Positions 32,703 to 43,389 are shown, counted from the first letter of the stretch. The stretch is 64,000 nt of DNA from DASUPK01 sp963795665 (GCA_963795665.1 CAWCIP010000018.1:5126-69125), one strand, 5' to 3'. Notes: generated from the letters alone by a model not told the origin. A program made the numbers and translations.

Positions 32703-35660
32703 ATGCTGGATCGAATGGCGCTCAAGCTCATCGTCGGGCCCCCGAACTCGGGACGGACCGGCGCGATTCTCGACGGATTTCGCGCAATGTCCGGCAACGA
32801 CCCTGTGCTGGTCGTCCCCACCGTCGACGACGTCGAGCGCTTCGAGGAGGAGCTCACCCGCGGCGGGGACGCGGTGATCGGCGCCACGGTCGGGACCTTC
32901 GACGAGCTCTTCGCCCTGGTCGCCCGCGCGACCGACGCCCAGGCGGGCCCGGCGATCAGCCGGACCCAGCGGCTGCGGCTGGCCCGGGAGGCCGCCTCGC
33001 GCGCGGAGCTGCGGATCCTGGCCGCCTCCTCGCGGCGGCCCGGCTTCCCGGCCGCCCTCGAGGAGCTCGTCTCGGAGCTCCAGGCCGCTCTGGTGGACCC
33101 GGTGGCGCTGAAGGAGGAGGCCGGGAGCGCGGGCCCCTACGAGGTCGAGGTCGCCTCGCTGTACGAGTCCTACCTCCGGGTGCGGGATGAGCTCGGCCTC
33201 CACGATGACCACTCGCGGGCCGCCGCGGCGACCGTCGCGCTGCGGACGAGGCCCGAGTCCTGGGAATCGCCGGTCTTCCTCTACGGCTTCGACGACCTGA
33301 CCGTCGAGCAGCTGGAGCTGGTGCGAGAGCTCTCCGCCCACACGCAGGTGACGGTCGCTCTGCCCTGGGAGGACCGCGAGTCGCTGACCCTGGCGCGAGG
33401 CGCCCTCTTCGCCCAGCTCAGGGACATCGAGGGCGTCTCGATCGAGCGGCTGGAGGCCGAGCCCCGGTTCACCAGCAGCGGCACGTTGTTCGAGGTGGAG
33501 CGCCGCTTCGGCGAGGCCGGTGATCGAGTGGAGAACGACGGAGGAGTCGCCCTGCTCGCCTCCGCGGGCGACCTCGCGGAGGTCGAGGCTGTTGGCACCG
33601 AAGTCGCGCGGCTCCTGAGCGACGGAACGCCACCGGGCGAGATCGCGATCGTCCTGCGCGATCCGCGCTCGGGCGGTCCGCTCTACCGCCGGGTGCTTGC
33701 GCGCTTCCGCATTCCGGTCGCGGTGCAGGCCGACATGTCCGCTGCCCGGACCAATACCGGCGCGGGGCTGATCGCGCTGCTGCAGGCCGCGGTCGGCCGC
33801 GCCCGCGCCTCGGACCTGCTCGCCTACCTGCGGACCCCCGGCGTCGCCTCGCCCTCCAAGGTCGACTGGTTCGAGCGCCGGCTGCTTCGGGGCCGCCTCC
33901 GCACGACCGACCAGGCGCTCGAGGCCTGGTCCACCAAGGAGGACAACGGGAACGAGGGCCTGCGGGAGATCGGGAAGCTGCGCGAGGCGAATCCCGGAGC
34001 CGAGCTGTTGCGAGAGGCCGGGAAGCAGGCCCGCTGGATCGCCGAGTCGGCGATCCGCCGCCAGGGTGCCGTGGCCGAGGAGGACAGAGCCCTGGAGCTG
34101 CGGGCGGGGGCGGAGATCGAGAGAGCGCTGATCGAGCTCGCGGAGCTGGGCCTCTCCCACTCCGCCGCCGACGTGATCGCGGCCGTGTCCGAGCTCGACG
34201 TGCCGATGTGGCGGGGTCCGACCGAGGGCCGCGTCCGGGTGATCAGCCCGTACAGGGCCCGGGCCCGCCGCGTCACCCACCTGTTCGTCTGCTCGATGCA
34301 GGACGGGGACTTCCCGCGCCGCGACACCGGCGGCCCGCTGCTCTCCGATGAGGCCCGCCGGGCGCTCGCCCTGCCCGAGCGAAAGAAGGCCGAGATCGAG
34401 GACCGCTACCTCTTCTCGGTCTGCCTCTCGCGCGCCAAGCAGCGGCTCTGGCTCTCCTGGAGGAGCGCGGACGACGAGGGAGGCGCGACCTCGCGCTCGC
34501 CCTTCGTCGACGAGGTACGAGACCTGCTGGCGCCCGCGCTCCCCGAGGGTCTGGAGGAGCGCGACGAGGCGATCCTCGCCGAGGCCGGCGGGCGCGGCCT
34601 GGCCGAGTCCGTCTTCGAACCGGATGCGGCGCCCAGCGAGGTGGAGCTGGCGCGGGCCGAGGCCGCGATCGGGCCGAGGACCGAGAACGGCCGCCTGCGG
34701 CCCGGGCCCCTGCAGCTCGATCCGGTCCTCGAGCGGATGCGGGAGATCAAGCTCTTCGGCCCCTCGACGCTCGAGGAGTACGCGACCTGCCCGTACCGCT
34801 GGTTCATCCAGCATGAGCTGAAGCCGCAGCCGATCGGACCCGAGGCCGAGCCGCTCACCAGCGGATCGATCGCTCACAAGGTCCTGGAGGCGCTCTACGA
34901 GGACCCGCCCGCGCCGGGTGGGCGCCCCACCCCGGAGACTCTCGGCGAGTGGCGCCGGGCGGCAGGGGACCTGATCTCGGAGATGGGCGAGAAGCGGCTG
35001 CCCCGGGAGCTCGCGGACACCGCCGCGGCCCTCCATCGAGTCGAGGGGCTGGTGCTGGCCTTCCTCGCCGACGAGGCCGCCACCGCGACCGCCTTCACCC
35101 CCGCACATACAGAGGCCGCCTTCGGCTTCGACGACTCCGAGATGGGGCCGCTGCCCCTGGCCGGCGGCGGCGTCCACGGCCAGATCGACCGCATCGATCT
35201 CGGCCCGGGCGGAGAGGCCCTGGTCCAGGACTACAAGTCGGGCGGCAAGGTCGATGGCGGCGCCGGGATGCTGGAGAAGCGCGGCAAGCTCCAGCTGCAG
35301 CTCTACATGCTCGCCGCGCGCGAGCTCTGGGGACACGATCTCGCCGGCGGCCTGTACCGGCCGCTGGGCGGCACCGGTGACCGCACCCCCAAGGGCCTCC
35401 TGCGAAAGGAGCTCGCGGATGAGCTGGCGGGCCTCGATCCGCGGCCGAGGGACCATCTCGGCGACGAGGACTTCGAGGAGGCGCTCGACGCCGCCAAGCA
35501 GAAGGCCGAGGAGATCGTCGCCTCGGTCCAGGGGGGCCGGGTGATCCGCGACCCGATCGGCGGCAGCTGCCCCGACTGGTGCAGCTTCCAGCCCATCTGC
35601 CGCCGCGAGCGCGGGCTGCCCGAGGACGAGCCCTGGTCCGAGGAGAGCGAGGAGGAATGA
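32703..35660 (+). CDS. AddB-like helicase/nuclease subunit (PD-(D/E)XK, Fe-S)
   Basis: A 985-residue AddB-type protein of the RecBCD/AddAB/AdnAB group. The N-terminal nucleotide-binding site reads VGPPNSGRTG, with Arg in place of the usual Walker A Lys. Helicase-like segments follow, including VRVISPYRARARRVTHLFVC and RYLFSVCLSRAKQRLWL. The C-terminal nuclease domain has CPYRWFIQHEL, GSIAHKVLEALY, GQIDRIDL, and VQDYKSGGKV (the catalytic D-x-K). Cys at CPYRWF and in SCPDWCSFQPIC could hold a 4Fe-4S cluster as in AddB. ATG 32715 is an alternative start. The stop overlaps the AddA-like ATG. It processes double-strand DNA ends together with the next gene product. Confidence 0.9.
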   Translation: MLDRMALKLIVGPPNSGRTGAILDGFRAMSGNDPVLVVPTVDDVERFEEELTRGGDAVIGATVGTFDELFALVARATDAQAGPAISRTQRLRLAREAASRAELRILAASSRRPGFPAALEELVSELQAALVDPVALKEEAGSAGPYEVEVASLYESYLRVRDELGLHDDHSRAAAATVALRTRPESWESPVFLYGFDDLTVEQLELVRELSAHTQVTVALPWEDRESLTLARGALFAQLRDIEGVSIERLEAEPRFTSSGTLFEVERRFGEAGDRVENDGGVALLASAGDLAEVEAVGTEVARLLSDGTPPGEIAIVLRDPRSGGPLYRRVLARFRIPVAVQADMSAARTNTGAGLIALLQAAVGRARASDLLAYLRTPGVASPSKVDWFERRLLRGRLRTTDQALEAWSTKEDNGNEGLREIGKLREANPGAELLREAGKQARWIAESAIRRQGAVAEEDRALELRAGAEIERALIELAELGLSHSAADVIAAVSELDVPMWRGPTEGRVRVISPYRARARRVTHLFVCSMQDGDFPRRDTGGPLLSDEARRALALPERKKAEIEDRYLFSVCLSRAKQRLWLSWRSADDEGGATSRSPFVDEVRDLLAPALPEGLEERDEAILAEAGGRGLAESVFEPDAAPSEVELARAEAAIGPRTENGRLRPGPLQLDPVLERMREIKLFGPSTLEEYATCPYRWFIQHELKPQPIGPEAEPLTSGSIAHKVLEALYEDPPAPGGRPTPETLGEWRRAAGDLISEMGEKRLPRELADTAAALHRVEGLVLAFLADEAATATAFTPAHTEAAFGFDDSEMGPLPLAGGGVHGQIDRIDLGPGGEALVQDYKSGGKVDGGAGMLEKRGKLQLQLYMLAARELWGHDLAGGLYRPLGGTGDRTPKGLLRKELADELAGLDPRPRDHLGDEDFEEALDAAKQKAEEIVASVQGGRVIRDPIGGSCPDWCSFQPICRRERGLPEDEPWSEESEEE

Positions 35661-38600
35661 GCGCGGAGCGGACCAAGCAGCAGAGCGCCGCCGTCGAGAG
35701 CCGCGAGCGGGATGTCTTCCTCCGCGCCGGAGCCGGAACCGGGAAGACCACGGTGCTGGTCGAGCGCTTCTGCGCCGCTGCGCTCGATCCCGAGGTCGGC
35801 GCGAGCCGCATCCTCGCCTTCACCTTCACCGAGAGGGCAGCGGACCAGCTCCGGCGGCGAATCCGCGAGGAGCTCTCCGCCCGCGTTCGGGGCGGCGAGG
35901 GCGAGCAGCTCGAAGCCCTGGAGGCAGCGCTCGAGGGGATCGAACGGGCCTGGATCTCGACGATCCACGGCTTCTGCCGGCGGGTGCTCGCCTCGCATCC
36001 CGCCGCCGCCGGCATCGATCCTCGCTTCCGGGTGGTCGACGAGGCCGAGGCGGAGCGGCTCGCCGCCCGCGCCTTCGACTCGGCACTCGAGGCCCTGGTC
36101 GCCACCGGCGAGCCGGAGGCGCTCGAGCTCGCGGCTGCGAACCGGCGACGAACGCTCCTGGAGATGACGCGAGGCGCCTACGACGAGCTCCGCAGCCACG
36201 GCGATCCGCGGCCGGAGCTTCCGGAGCTGGCGCCCCCTGACACCGGAGCCGCGATCGCCAAGCTGGTCGAGGCGGCGGGCGAAGCCCACGCCGAGTGTGA
36301 GGAGGCGAGCGGTCAGGCGGTGTCGAGCCGCGAGCGCATCGCCGCCGCCATGGCGCTGGACCCGGCGGCGCCGCCCGAGGAGGAGCTCCTGGAGCAGCTT
36401 CGGGCCCTGGAGATCAGATCGGGCGCGAAGGCCTTCAAGGGCGAGGCCTGCGAGCGCTACACCGCGGCCCTGAAACGCGCCCAGGCCGCGGTGGCGGCCC
36501 ACGTCCTCGGCCCCGCCTACGAGCAGCTCCGCGAGCTGGTCGTGCGCTTCGGCGCTCGCTACGAGGAGCTCAAGTCCGAGCGCGCGGCGCTCGACTTCGA
36601 GGACCTCCAGCTGAAGACGGTCGAGCTGCTGAGCTCGTCCGAGCCCCTGCGGGATCGCTACCGCGAGCAGTTCGCCCACCTGATGGTCGACGAGTTCCAG
36701 GACACGAACGGGCTCCAGCTTCGGCTGATCGAGCAGTTGCGCGGCCCGGATACGCGGCTGTTCCTCGTCGGGGACGAGTTCCAGTCGATCTACGGCTTCC
36801 GCCACGCGGACGTCGATGTCTACCGGGAGCAGCAGCGCCGGTTCGCGGAGGGGGATGAGGCCAACGGAGTGGCGCTGCCGTTGACCGGGAACTTCAGGGC
36901 GGCGCCCGGTCTGGTCGCCGCGACCAACGCGATCGGGGGCGGCCTGCTCGCCGGCTTCGAGCCCCTCACCGCTTTCGTCGATGAGCCGGAGGGGGCCTCA
37001 CCGGTGGAGCTCCTTCTCACCGTGGACGACCGCAAGGGATGGGAGGCCGAGGAGACCGAGCTGCCGCGCCTCCCGGACGACCCGAGCTCGGGATCGAAGG
37101 TGGCGGAGGCGCGGCGCCTGGCGGGCCGGCTGCGGGAGCTGGTGGACGACGGCGAGGACCCCGCGGGGATCGTCGTCCTGCTGCGCGCCTTCACCCACGT
37201 CGCCGCAGTCGAGACAGCTCTGGCGGACGCGGGGCTCGACCCCTACGTCGTCGGCGGCCGCGGGTTCTGGTCCCAGCAGCAGATCGATGACCTGCGTTGC
37301 CTGCTGGCGGTGATCGCGAACCCGCTCGACGACGAGGCTCTCTTCGGCGCCCTCGCCTCGCCGGCCTGCGCCGTCCTGCCAGACACGCTCTGGCTGCTTC
37401 GGCGGGCCGCCACTGTCCACGGCGACGATGGCCGCGAGCTCTTCAATCACGTCTGGCCTCTGGTCAGGGAGCTGGTCGAGAACGGAGAGGTCGAGCGCGG
37501 GGACGCCGAGGCCGCCGCGCTGATCCCCGCGGAGGAACTGGAGCGAATCGGGCGGTTCGCGGGAATCCTCGGCGAGCTGCGGGCCCACTCCACCGAGGGC
37601 GGGCTGGAGTCGCTGGTCGAGCGAACGGCGACCTCGTTCGGATACGACCTCGCCACGCTCCGGCGGCGCGACGGGACCGCCCGCTGGGCGAACGTCCGCA
37701 AGCTGATGCGGCTCGCCCGGGAGTTCGAGGCGAGCGAGGGACCCGACCTCGCCGCGTTCCTCGAGTACCTCGAGACGCGTGCGAACAGCCGCGACCGCGA
37801 GGCCGAGGCGGCCACCCGGGCAGAGGGCCACGCCGGGGTCAGGGTGATGACCGTGCACGGTGCGAAGGGGCTCGAGTTCGACGTCGTCGCCGTCGCCGAT
37901 CTCGGCCGGAACCTGCAGCTGGGCTGGAGTCCCCTTCGAGTAGATCCGGCGGCGGGGTTTGTGGCCGCCGTTGATGCTGAGGAGGGCCCGGAGGGCGGCG
38001 AGCTGGCGAGGGTCGGTGTCCAGCTCGGGCGCCTCGGCCGCCCGGCCGAGCGCCTGCACGACTATCAGGAGCTCACGGAGCTCGCGGCCGAGCGCGACGC
38101 GGAGGAGGAGGCGCGCCTCGCCTACGTCGCGGCGACCCGCGCGAAGCGGCGGCTGCTCCTCAGCGGGACGTTCAATCCCAACGCGCTGAAGAAGGAAATC
38201 GACGCACGCAAGCCGATCGCGCTGCAGCTGATCCGGTCCGTGCTGGACGGCGATCCGAGCGAGCGCGAGGTCGAGCTTCCGCCCGCGGGCGACGACTACC
38301 CCAGCGGGAGGCTGCTGGTCAAGGTCACCGAGCCGGGCCCGGGAGCCGGCGCCCGGCTCCTCGCAACGCGGGATTCCGACCGGTCGCCCGAGCCGTCTCA
38401 CCACGGCGAACCCGCCGCTGACCCGGCCCGAGGTCCCTCCCGCCCTGATCGGCGGGCTCTCATACTCGGCTCTCTCGGGCTACGAGAACTGCGGCTACCG
38501 CTTCTACGTCGAGCGTGTTCTCGGGATCGGCGAGCCCGAGCTGGCCTCGGCCGGCGACGGTGACGAGCCGGCAGCCGGCCCGGAGCTCCGGCGACGGTTC

Positions 38601-39284
38601 GGGCCCGGCGTCGCCGTCCACGCGCTGCTCGAGTGGAGCGCGCGCAATCGGTGGCGCGAGCCTGACGCCGATCGAGTCGCCCAGGCCCTGACGGAGCAGG
38701 GCCTGGAGGCGAGCGGCGAGCAGATCGCGATGGCGCTGGAGCTCACCACCGCGTTCCTCGGTTCCAGCCTCAGGGAGGAGATCGGCGACGCGCGAGTGGG
38801 TGCCGAGGTCCCCTTCGTGCTCTCCGTAGCCGGAACGCTCGTGCGTGGTTCCATCGACCTTCTCGTCGAGCGCTCCGATGGCTCCGTGCTGGTCGTCGAC
38901 TACAAGACGGATCGCCTGCGCGACCGCGATCCCGAGCAGGTCGTCTCGCGCTACACCGTCCAGCGTGACCTCTACGCGCTGGCGGCAGCGGCTCGGGGAG
39001 CGCCGGTGGAGACCGCCTACGTCTTCCTCGAGCGGCCCGATCCACCCGTTCGCGAGAGCTTCGGAGGAGCCGAGCTCGAATCCGCGCGAGCCCGGATCGA
39101 GGCGGTGCTGAAGCGGCTCGCCGCCGGCAGCTTCGAGGTCACCGACCGGCCACATCGAGCGCTGTGTCTGGACTGCCCCGCGCGCGAAAGACTGTGCAGC
39201 CACGACACGGCCGCCCAGATGCGCGAAGACCCGGATCCACCGATCGGCGCCGAGCCCCAGCTCAACCTGCTGGAGGGCGAATGA
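35657..39284 (+). CDS. AddA-like UvrD-family helicase-nuclease (one frameshift)
   Basis: A protein of about 1,209 residues after one frame change near 38350-38410. Helicase motifs are intact: I AGAGTGKTTVLVERF, II HLMVDEFQDTN, III GDEFQSIYGFRHAD, IV LTGNFRAAPGL, V VRVMTVHGAKGLEFDVV, VI AYVAATRAKRRLLL. After the frame change the nuclease part continues with YSALSGYENCGYRFYVERVL, FGPGVAVHALLEW, GSIDLLVERSDGSVLVVDYK, and CLDCPARERLC near the end. Cys at NCGYRF plus the terminal trio may bind Fe-S. Having a nuclease domain in both subunits fits AddAB/AdnAB. It begins at ATG 35657, overlapping the AddB-like stop, and loads homologous recombination. Confidence 0.92.
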
Positions 39285-39862
39285 CCCATTCTCGCCTCGG
39301 CCTCTTCGGCTATGGCTCGCTGGTGCTCCACGAGAGCGCCTCGATGACCTTGGGGCACCCCGCCGGAGAGCTGCGTCCGGCCCGCCTCCACGACTGGAAG
39401 CGGCGCTTCTCGCAGCGCCGCGACAACCTGACCTGCGAGAAGACCTTCGAGTGCGCCGCCGGCTGGCGGCCTGAGTGGATCCTCGGGCTTAACGTCGAGG
39501 AGGGCGAGGACCAGGCCGGGCCTGTGAACGGCGTCGTGATCGAGCTCACCGAGGAGGAGCTGGACCGCCTCGACATCAGGGAGATCCGCTACGACCGGGT
39601 GGACGTCGCCGGCTCAGTCGAAGGCGCGGGCCTGCCCGAGCGGATCGTGACCTACACCGCCAAGGAGTTCCACTTCGCCCCCGAGCCGCCTGAGGACTCG
39701 ATCATCCTCGCCACCTACGCCGCCGCCGTCGAGCAGGGCTTCGAGGCGCTCGGCCTGGGAGAGCTGAACCATTACCTCGCCACGACCCCGTACCCGGTCG
39801 ACCGCCACGAGGCGACCCTGGTGATCGACAGGATCCCGCAGGGCAACCCGCGCGCTTGGTAG
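39281..39862 (+). CDS. Gamma-glutamylcyclotransferase-like protein
   Basis: A 193-residue protein of the gamma-glutamylcyclotransferase-like fold. The substrate loop FGYGSLVLHESAS is at residues 9-21, followed by PARLHDWKRRFSQRRDN, GVVIELTEEELDRLDIREIR and YDRVDV. A glutamate in the EEELDRLD region is the usual catalytic acid. Known relatives release 5-oxoproline from gamma-glutamyl peptides. The start overlaps the AddA-like stop (ATGA), so it is coupled to the recombination pair, without an obvious functional link. Confidence 0.85.
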   Translation: MTHSRLGLFGYGSLVLHESASMTLGHPAGELRPARLHDWKRRFSQRRDNLTCEKTFECAAGWRPEWILGLNVEEGEDQAGPVNGVVIELTEEELDRLDIREIRYDRVDVAGSVEGAGLPERIVTYTAKEFHFAPEPPEDSIILATYAAAVEQGFEALGLGELNHYLATTPYPVDRHEATLVIDRIPQGNPRAW

Positions 39863-39874
39863 TGGGGACGCGGG

Positions 39875-40228
39875 CTACGCCCGGTGCCAGCGGCGGGCCC
39901 AGTCGCGCAGCTCGTCGATCACCGGCTCGAGCGAGTGGCCCTTGTCGGTGAGCTCGTAGCTCACCCGCACGCGGTTGCCGGGCTGCACCTCGCGCTGGAC
40001 CAGGCCCGCCTTCTCGAGCTCCTTGAGACGGCAGGAGAGCAGGCGGTCCGACATGCCGGGGACCGCCTCCTTCAGCTCGGCGAAGTGCAGGGGCCCGTCG
40101 GTGAGCGCGTAGAGGATCGCCCCCGCCCAGCGGCGGCCGATCAGCTCCACCGCGCCGTGGTAGTGCCGACAGACTTGTTTGGGCTTGGCCGCCCCCCTGG
40201 TGGCGCCGACGCCGGACTGCGTTCTCAC
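39875..40228 (-). CDS. HxlR-family transcriptional regulator
   Basis: A 117-residue winged-helix protein of the HxlR type. The core pattern is VELIGRRWAGAILYALTDGP, HFAELKEAVPGMSDRLLSCR, LKELEKAGLVQREVQPG and YELTDKGHSLEPVIDEL. The single Cys in the N-terminal region (KQVCRHYHGA) is typical of redox- or aldehyde-sensing members such as HypR and YodB. It is monocistronic and convergent with the gamma-glutamylcyclotransferase gene. The target is unknown; the 86-bp region to the right holds a GTAAG-TCCTT-type AT-rich stretch that may be its promoter. Confidence 0.92.
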   Translation of the reverse strand: MRTQSGVGATRGAAKPKQVCRHYHGAVELIGRRWAGAILYALTDGPLHFAELKEAVPGMSDRLLSCRLKELEKAGLVQREVQPGNRVRVSYELTDKGHSLEPVIDELRDWARRWHRA

Positions 40229-40314
40229 CTCGTACCAAGCTTACCGATCGTAAGGGACCTGCCGACGGTGTTTTCCCGCATGAAACGAGTCACTCCTCGC
40301 TGAGCGCCCTCGCC

Positions 40315-41475
40315 TCACCCCGTGCAGGGCCCCGTCGACACCTGGCCGGTCGAATCGCTGAGGGCGCGGGCGACGACGTCGTTGGGGACGGCGTAGCCGC
40401 CCGGCTTGCCCTGCGTGGTGGCGGCGAAGATGGTCCCCATCACCCTGCCGGCGCCGTCCACCAGCGGCCCGCCTGAGTTCCCGCTGCGAACCTCCCCGCG
40501 CACGGCCGTGAGCTCGCGAGTCACGGGACCGCGGCCGTAGGAGTCCTGCGTGACCACGGGGCCGGTCGCGCCCACGCGGGCGGGCGCGATCGTGAACGGG
40601 CCGTTCTCCGGGTAGCCGAGCACGGCGCCCGCAGTGCCGCTCTGCACGTCCGGCGCCAGCGACAGAGGGGCTCCGTCCAGCCCGTTCACCCGGAGCAGGG
40701 CAAGGTCGTTCTCCGGGTCGTAGTGGACGGCCGTCGCGTCAAGGGACGAGCTCGAGCCCGCGGGCGTGACCGTGGTGTCGCCCTCGCCCGCCACCACGTG
40801 AGCATTGGTGACCACGAGTCCCGGCGCGGCGATCCAGCCGGATCCCTCCACGCCCAGCCCGCAGGCGGTCCCCAGCACCCGAACCACGCTTTCCCCCGCC
40901 GCCTGCACCTCGGGGTCGTGCGCGATCTTCGAGTCCGGAGCGGCGACGTCCGGGCTCGGGCCCTGGATCGCCACCCGGGGATCGATGCGGTGAAGCGCGT
41001 TGATCAGCGAGCTCGACGGCGGGAACGTGTCGTTGAGCGCGCGCAGGATCGCCGAGCGCTGAACCGCCGTGCGCAGGCCCTTGGCACCGGGCGCGTTGAG
41101 GGCGACCGCCCCGAAGAGCCATGCCACTCCGAGGGCCACCACGACGAGGAGCAGCGCTCCTCCGGACGCCTCGGCGATCGCGACCCCTCGCCGGCGCCCC
41201 GCGGGTCCGAGCAGGCGCCGGCGGATCGCCAGCGCGATCCCCTCCAGCGAGACCGCGACTATCCCTCCGATCAGCAGTGCCCCGGCTAGGGCGGTCGCGG
41301 GCGCATACGGGGAATGCGAGCCGTCCGGCAGCAGCGCCGGGCCGAGCCGGCTGCCCAGGAAGGCGCCGATCGCGAATCCGCCGAGGCTGAGCACGCCGAC
41401 GATCAGGCCCTGCTGGTAGCCCCAGAACCCCATGGCCAGGGCGAAAGCGAGAATCAACCAGTCGAGGCCGGTCAC
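40315..41475 (-). CDS. MarP-like membrane serine protease (CvpA domain plus trypsin-like domain)
   Basis: A 386-residue protein. Residues 1-130 form a CvpA/colicin V production-like membrane domain with four segments (DWLILAFALAMGFWGYQQGL, GALLLVVVALGVAWLFGAVA). Residues 185-386 form an extracytoplasmic chymotrypsin-fold protease with His226 (VVTNAHVVAG), Asp257 (DPENDLALLRV) and Ser334 (RSGNSGGPLV). Two Cys, C205 and C384, may form the disulfide known in MarP. Mycobacterial MarP protects against acid and oxidative stress by cleaving a peptidoglycan hydrolase. The divergent neighbour is a penicillin-binding protein, in keeping with a cell-wall role. Confidence 0.93.
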   Translation of the reverse strand: MTGLDWLILAFALAMGFWGYQQGLIVGVLSLGGFAIGAFLGSRLGPALLPDGSHSPYAPATALAGALLIGGIVAVSLEGIALAIRRRLLGPAGRRRGVAIAEASGGALLLVVVALGVAWLFGAVALNAPGAKGLRTAVQRSAILRALNDTFPPSSSLINALHRIDPRVAIQGPSPDVAAPDSKIAHDPEVQAAGESVVRVLGTACGLGVEGSGWIAAPGLVVTNAHVVAGEGDTTVTPAGSSSSLDATAVHYDPENDLALLRVNGLDGAPLSLAPDVQSGTAGAVLGYPENGPFTIAPARVGATGPVVTQDSYGRGPVTRELTAVRGEVRSGNSGGPLVDGAGRVMGTIFAATTQGKPGGYAVPNDVVARALSDSTGQVSTGPCTG

Positions 41476-41517
41476 GGTTTCCCGAATACAAGCGCACGAG
41501 CGACTAACTTTGCCCTC

Positions 41518-43389
41518 GTGAATCCGCCCGTGACACGGTCACGGACCCGCGACGGGGAGACGCCACCGCCCAGGCGGTCCATCAGGCCGCCCCGGGCGCA
41601 GCGCGGACCCCTCACTGAGCGCCAGCGGCGCCTGCGTCAGCGCGCGCTTCCCCTGGCCGTGGTGGCGCTGATCGCGTTCATCTTCGGGGCGATCAGCTCC
41701 GCGGGCAGCCCGGAGCAGGACATGGCCGAGCGCTTCGTCAACGACTGGGCGCATCAGGACTACAAGGCGATGCACGACGAGCTCTCCGACTCGGCTCAGG
41801 CCCAGTATTCCGCTCAGGACCTCGCCGCCGCCTATCAGCAGGCGCAGGAGGCCTCGACCGCGACGGCGATCGACCCAGGCGGCGCGGATGGCCCGAAGAG
41901 CGTCAACGGGACCAACGTCGTGGACGTCGGCGTGGGCGTCCGCACAAGGCTGTTCGGCAAGATCGACGGCGCGCTGCGTCTGCCGCTGGACGGCGGCAAG
42001 GTTGCCTGGGACCCGCATCTGACCTTCCCAAACCTGCGGCCCGGCGAGCAGGTTGGGCGCCGCCTCACGCTCGGCCGGCGGGCGGCGATCGTGGCCAAGC
42101 ACGGCGTTCCACTCGCCCAGGGCCCGACCGACGATCGCTCCTCGCCACTGGGCTCCGACGCGATCGACGTCGCCGGCGACACAGGCGCCCCCGATCCCGA
42201 GGAGCAGGCGAAGCTTGAGCATGCCGGCTACCCCGCCAACCAGGACACCGGCGTAAGCGGCCTCGAGCTCGCCTTCAACTCCCGGCTCGCCGGACAGCCG
42301 AGCGGGCAGCTGCTGGCGGTCAAGGAGGGAACCTCGACGCCGGATGTCCCAGCCGGGACCCAGGGCCGCGTCCTCGCGACCGCGCACGGCAGCCCCGGCC
42401 AGCCCGTGAGGACGACGATCGACCCGCGGCTGCAGTCGACGACCGTGAACGCGCTGGGCGGGCAGTCCGGCGGCGTCGCAGTCCTCAATGCGCGCAACGG
42501 CAACGTCCTGGCGCTCGCCGGCTCGGCCTACTCGTCTCCCCAGCCTCCCGGCTCGACCTTCAAGGTGATCACCACGACGGCCGCGCTCGAGGGTCGCGAC
42601 GTGAAGCTCAGCGACACGTTCCCCGTCCTCACCGAGATCAACCCGGACCCGAACGCCGGCGCCCGCGTCGTCCACAACGCGCATGACGAGGCGTGCGGCG
42701 GGAGCTTCACCGAGGCCTTCGCGAAGTCATGCAACAGCGTCTTCGCTCCCCTCGGCGTCAAGGTCGGCGCCCAGCGACTGGTCGATACAGCGGAGCGGTA
42801 CGGCTACAACCAGCCCACCAGCCTCTACAACGCGTCGGCGACGGCGGCCACGGACCCGGGGCGCATGACGATCCCGACCGCCGCGGATCTCAACGGCGAG
42901 CCGACCCACACCGACCTCTCGGTGACCGCCTTCGGCCAGGGCAAGGTACTCGCCACCCCGCTCGGCATGGCCTCGGTGGCGCAGACCGTCGCCAACGACG
43001 GCGTCCGAGACCCGACCCCGATCGTCAAGGACCCGGCGCTGCAGAGCGCCGCCAAGCCCGTCCAGGTCACCTCCAAGGCGAACGCGCGGGTCCTCACCGG
43101 CCTGATGCGCGCCGTCGTCACCCAGGGCACGGGCGTGGCCGCGAACCTCCCGGGCGTCGACGTCGCGGGCAAGACCGGCACCGCTGAGCTCGGCCCCAAG
43201 CCCGGCCAGCCGCCGACCCCGCCCGGGCAGGAGGACACCGCCAAGCAGCTGATCGACGGCTGGTTCATCGCCTTCGCCCCCGCCCAGAAGCCGAAGCTGG
43301 CGATCGCGGTGATGCTGATCGACGCCTCAGGCGACGGCGGCACGACCGCCGCGCCGATCGCGCGAGAGATCCTGGGCTCGGCGCTGTAG
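41518..43389 (+). CDS. Penicillin-binding protein (class B-like transpeptidase with MecA-type N-domain)
   Basis: A 623-residue cell-wall transpeptidase. It has one membrane anchor (ALPLAVVALIAFIFGAI), then an NTF2-like MecA_N-type domain (QDMAERFVNDWAHQDYKAMH) and a dimerisation region ending TIDPRLQSTTVNALGGQSGG. The transpeptidase motifs are S346-T-F-K (PGSTFKVIT), S404-C-N (AKSCNSVFAP) and K552-T-G (VAGKTGTAEL). It cross-links peptidoglycan and is the beta-lactam target. The GTG start at 41518 is chosen over upstream frames that would run antisense through the protease gene. It belongs to the PbpA/PBP2a-like group; resistance cannot be inferred. Confidence 0.93.
   Translation: MNPPVTRSRTRDGETPPPRRSIRPPRAQRGPLTERQRRLRQRALPLAVVALIAFIFGAISSAGSPEQDMAERFVNDWAHQDYKAMHDELSDSAQAQYSAQDLAAAYQQAQEASTATAIDPGGADGPKSVNGTNVVDVGVGVRTRLFGKIDGALRLPLDGGKVAWDPHLTFPNLRPGEQVGRRLTLGRRAAIVAKHGVPLAQGPTDDRSSPLGSDAIDVAGDTGAPDPEEQAKLEHAGYPANQDTGVSGLELAFNSRLAGQPSGQLLAVKEGTSTPDVPAGTQGRVLATAHGSPGQPVRTTIDPRLQSTTVNALGGQSGGVAVLNARNGNVLALAGSAYSSPQPPGSTFKVITTTAALEGRDVKLSDTFPVLTEINPDPNAGARVVHNAHDEACGGSFTEAFAKSCNSVFAPLGVKVGAQRLVDTAERYGYNQPTSLYNASATAATDPGRMTIPTAADLNGEPTHTDLSVTAFGQGKVLATPLGMASVAQTVANDGVRDPTPIVKDPALQSAAKPVQVTSKANARVLTGLMRAVVTQGTGVAANLPGVDVAGKTGTAELGPKPGQPPTPPGQEDTAKQLIDGWFIAFAPAQKPKLAIAVMLIDASGDGGTTAAPIAREILGSAL

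Noticed and set aside
32649..35456. 935-residue open frame on the minus strand opposite the AddB-like gene
   Set aside because: High GC codon bias leaves long stop-free antisense frames. The translation is low-complexity, has no family features, and the plus strand has all helicase and nuclease motifs. The same applies to long antisense frames at 4440-5405, 8791-9840, 10160-11524 and 36998-38404.
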